Positions 62,385 to 64,000 of a stretch of 64,000 bases of DNA are shown here, one piece after another (position 1 is the first letter of the stretch; each line of letters starts with the position of its first letter). The stretch spans positions 80,525-144,524 of the forward strand of contig JAFTPO010000014.1 of assembly GCA_017463225.1 (NCBI GenBank), read 5' to 3'. The notes below the pieces were generated by a model, which saw nothing but the letters and a program-made list of their open reading frames with translations, did no database searches and had not been told where the DNA came from. This stretch comes from Lachnospiraceae bacterium. GTDB lineage: Bacteria > Bacillota > Clostridia > Lachnospirales > Lachnospiraceae. Both the position numbers and the translations under genes were made by a program.

Positions 62385-63461
62385 ATGACAAATTATATTA
62401 CAACAAATTCAAACAATTACAGTAACTATAACGATTTAATGGAGGATAGATTTATGAATAACAGAGTACAGGAGATTAAGAATTCACTTACTGCATTTAG
62501 TCAGGATAAGTATAGAAAGAAGGATATGAAGGACGAGTACATTAAGCTTCAGCGTCAGGTGGTAGGTCTTGTTATGGGCCAGGAGGCAGCGCAGGATAAC
62601 AGCATCAATGTAAGAAAAGTTTCAGAGGTAATCAAGGAGACTTGCGCCCACAATGACAAGGTAGATCCAAAGCTTATGTACAAGACCTTACATCATCTAA
62701 AGAAGCTTTCTAATGCTATAGCAGGAGAGATACGTGGACTTCATGGAGAGACTATTGTAACAGCCTTTATAGACAATATAGATTGCAACAAGCTTATGCT
62801 TAAGGGTATTGAGCTTGAAAGTGAGGGTATCAGAACCGAGATAGACAATCTGGTAATTACCAAGCGAGGAGCTTTCATCGTAGAGGTGAAGAACGTATCC
62901 GGCGAGGTAATTATAGATGAGGATGGAAGTCTGAGAAAGAAGAGTGCCGTGGATGGTACATTTGTTGGTGAGGGCAATATCTATGAGAAGATGGTTGTGA
63001 AGGAGGCTTTAGTGAAGAAGGCTATAAAGGCAGCTTTAAGCAAGGAGGTAAGAGTATCTCATATAGTTGTGTTCACAGACCACAGTGTCCAGATTACAAA
63101 TAACTGTGAGTACATAAATGTCCGCGACTTATCTGAGCTTCAGGAGATCATAATGGATACCACTGTTAAGAAGATATACACCGAGCATGACATGGAAAAG
63201 ATAGTGGATAGTGTAAAGTCTATGGAGAATTACGGCTATTATGCCCCAAACATAGAGGCGTCTAAGCTTAAGAATAATTTGGCTACCCTTATGGTGACAC
63301 TTGCGCAGGATCAGATTGAAGAAGAGGACAACAAAAGCTTCGGTATGGCAGAGCCTGTAGTTGTAGGCAATCAGAACAAGAAAGTAAAGATGAAGTACAA
63401 AATCATCATGGGTGTAGCTAATTGGCTTATGGATATGGTGCCGGATGATATGGCATCGTAG
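62385..63461 (+). CDS. NERD-domain protein (nuclease-related)
   Basis: 358 residues. The central part (about 108-230) is a NERD domain with LHGETIVTAFID, IRTEIDNLVITKRGAFIVEVKNVSG (the D...E-V-K core of a PD-(D/E)xK nuclease fold) and a later SHIVVFTD. NERD proteins are suspected nucleases, some linked to plasmids or defence. The first about 23 residues are Asn/Tyr/Thr-rich (MTNYITTNSNNYSNYNDL). An in-frame ATG at 62454 has ATGGAGGAT just ahead, so a shorter product MNNRVQEI... is possible. A C-terminal hydrophobic segment (IIMGVANWLMDMV) may be amphipathic. The gene sits between the XRE gene and element copy 4. Confidence 0.82.
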   Translation: MTNYITTNSNNYSNYNDLMEDRFMNNRVQEIKNSLTAFSQDKYRKKDMKDEYIKLQRQVVGLVMGQEAAQDNSINVRKVSEVIKETCAHNDKVDPKLMYKTLHHLKKLSNAIAGEIRGLHGETIVTAFIDNIDCNKLMLKGIELESEGIRTEIDNLVITKRGAFIVEVKNVSGEVIIDEDGSLRKKSAVDGTFVGEGNIYEKMVVKEALVKKAIKAALSKEVRVSHIVVFTDHSVQITNNCEYINVRDLSELQEIIMDTTVKKIYTEHDMEKIVDSVKSMENYGYYAPNIEASKLKNNLATLMVTLAQDQIEEEDNKSFGMAEPVVVGNQNKKVKMKYKIIMGVANWLMDMVPDDMAS

Positions 63462-63476
63462 ATTCTAATATAGATG

Positions 63477-63515
63477 AGGAATTTCCCTTATATGAAATAT
63501 AGGGGAAAATTCCTT
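63477..63515 (+). promoter_or_regulatory. Repeated 25-bp element, copy 4, inside an 18-bp near-perfect inverted repeat
   Basis: The 25-base element is at 63488-63512. Flanks extend its symmetry: 63477-63494 pairs with 63498-63515 around the GAA loop, with one mismatch and one wobble in 18 pairs. As RNA it would be a stable hairpin just ahead of AAGGAGGTG. As DNA it is a long operator-like palindrome. Confidence 0.87.
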
Positions 63516-63529
63516 AAGGAGGTGATTTA

Positions 63530-63544
63530 TGACTAAGAGATAAG
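63530..63544 (+). CDS. Possible four-codon leader ORF (MTKR)
   Basis: ATG ACT AAG AGA TAA preceded by AAGGAGGTG five bases upstream, an almost ideal ribosome binding site, and lying right after copy 4 of the 25-bp element. It is too short to be a functional protein by itself. It might be a translated leader controlling the membrane-protein gene 56 bases downstream, or the remnant of a gene whose start survives. Confidence 0.35.
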
Positions 63545-63599
63545 ACCAATATAATCTATGACAATATAACTAATTTTTATAATATAGGAGGATATAAAT

Positions 63600-64000
63600 A
63601 TGAGTAACAATACAATTAATAATAACAATATTTTAAATAATAAGGAGGACAAGAATATGAATAAGAATAACAAGTCAGGATTTTATGGTGTGGTAGCACT
63701 GGTTGCCATGTGCCTTATGGCATTTGTAGCAGGTGCTGTGGTTGGAAACTGGAGAGACTCCCGCAGGGAGGATAAGAAGGATGTAGCCCAGAATGGAGAC
63801 AATATGGGACACATAGAGACCAAGCTTACATACGTGGACAGCCAGGGTAACGATTACGGCTTAGACGCAGATATCGTGATGCAGGACGGAAAGGAGTGTG
63901 TAGTAGTAGGTGGTGAGTACATACCTGTAGCCAAGAAGCAAATCGCAGTATTTGTGGAAGGTACACCTGAGAACAGTGAGTATGCTGATTCTGACCAGGA
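63600..64000 (+). CDS. Membrane-anchored protein, N-terminal part (3' end outside window)
   Basis: Open from ATG 63600 to the last base of the window (133 complete codons). The first 19 residues are Asn-rich (MSNNTINNNNILNN). AAGGAGG then occurs inside the frame, seven bases before a second ATG at 63657, giving MNKNNKSGFYG; this may be the real start. One membrane helix (about residues 28-49, GVVALVAMCLMAFVAGAVVG) is followed by an exported or cytoplasmic region with YVDSQGNDYGLDADIVMQDG. The Asn-rich prefix followed by an internal ribosome binding site parallels the NERD gene. No family recognised. Confidence 0.7.
   Translation, partial: MSNNTINNNNILNNKEDKNMNKNNKSGFYGVVALVAMCLMAFVAGAVVGNWRDSRREDKKDVAQNGDNMGHIETKLTYVDSQGNDYGLDADIVMQDGKECVVVGGEYIPVAKKQIAVFVEGTPENSEYADSDQ

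Noticed and set aside
60534-63515. The four 25-bp copies considered as mobile-element ends or attachment sites
   Set aside because: All copies have the same orientation, none flanks a transposase or integrase, and no target duplications are visible; regulatory use fits better, though a short dispersed repeat cannot be excluded.

Overview
The window looks like a chromosome segment of a low-GC, Gram-positive anaerobe of the Clostridia, most likely a member of the Lachnospiraceae (Butyrivibrio/Pseudobutyrivibrio/Lachnospira-like). Reasons: strong AGGAGG-type ribosome binding sites and TTG/GTG starts, the order valS-gdpP-rplI-dnaB, a spoIIID gene, a SbcD/YhaN-like pair, and a tall operon of a ~1,190-residue solenoid protein with an Hsp70-like partner that I associate with Lachnospiraceae. 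The species assignment is inference. No rRNA, tRNA, CRISPR array, transposase or phage gene was recognised, and no gene-free stretch exceeds 300 bases.

Bases 1-31396 are one long, co-directional surface-polysaccharide locus. It makes GDP-D-glycero-D-manno-heptose (hddA, an hddC-gmhB fusion, gmhA). It also makes a CDP-6-deoxy-hexose (rfbF, rfbH, rfbG), which a YerE-like thiamine-diphosphate enzyme may extend with a two-carbon branch; a fused DRE-TIM aldolase lies next to that enzyme. A dTDP-4-keto-sugar transaminase (rffA/wecE type) suggests an amino sugar as well. Around these lie glycosyltransferases (GT4, dolichol-phosphate-mannose-synthase-like GT2, a double-domain GT2), two acyltransferase-3 proteins, GtrA, YfhO-like and DUF2142-like membrane proteins, an ATP-grasp ligase and a split EamA/SMR-type transporter. 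The block 4195-8523 is visibly more AT-rich than its neighbours, as if acquired separately. The locus ends at a 133-base structured element that also terminates transcription.

Bases 31542-46515 hold a minus-strand aminotransferase, then a divergent, translationally coupled four-gene operon of unknown function (solenoid protein, Hsp70/actin-fold protein, helical-repeat protein, coiled-coil membrane protein), then valS, gdpP (c-di-AMP phosphodiesterase), rplI and dnaB. A second, shortened copy of the structured element lies just after dnaB.

Bases 46725-60401 are a mixed cell-surface and housekeeping stretch. It holds a membrane protein with four FliM-like short motifs, a Card1/Can2-like CARF nuclease without any CRISPR locus, a Csp-like subtilisin, a zinc-ribbon membrane protein with a 69-bp tandem repeat, two C39-like secreted cysteine peptidases, a MATE transporter, trxB, spoIIID and the SbcD/YhaN-like pair.

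Bases 60534-64000 look like a small regulon. Four near-identical copies of a 25-bp partly palindromic element (core TATAT-GAA-ATATA followed by GGGGAAAATT) precede a pair of paralogous unknown genes, an XRE-type regulator (two copies in front of it), and an N-rich membrane protein that runs off the window; a NERD-nuclease gene lies inside the same cluster. This is the best candidate here for an undescribed system.
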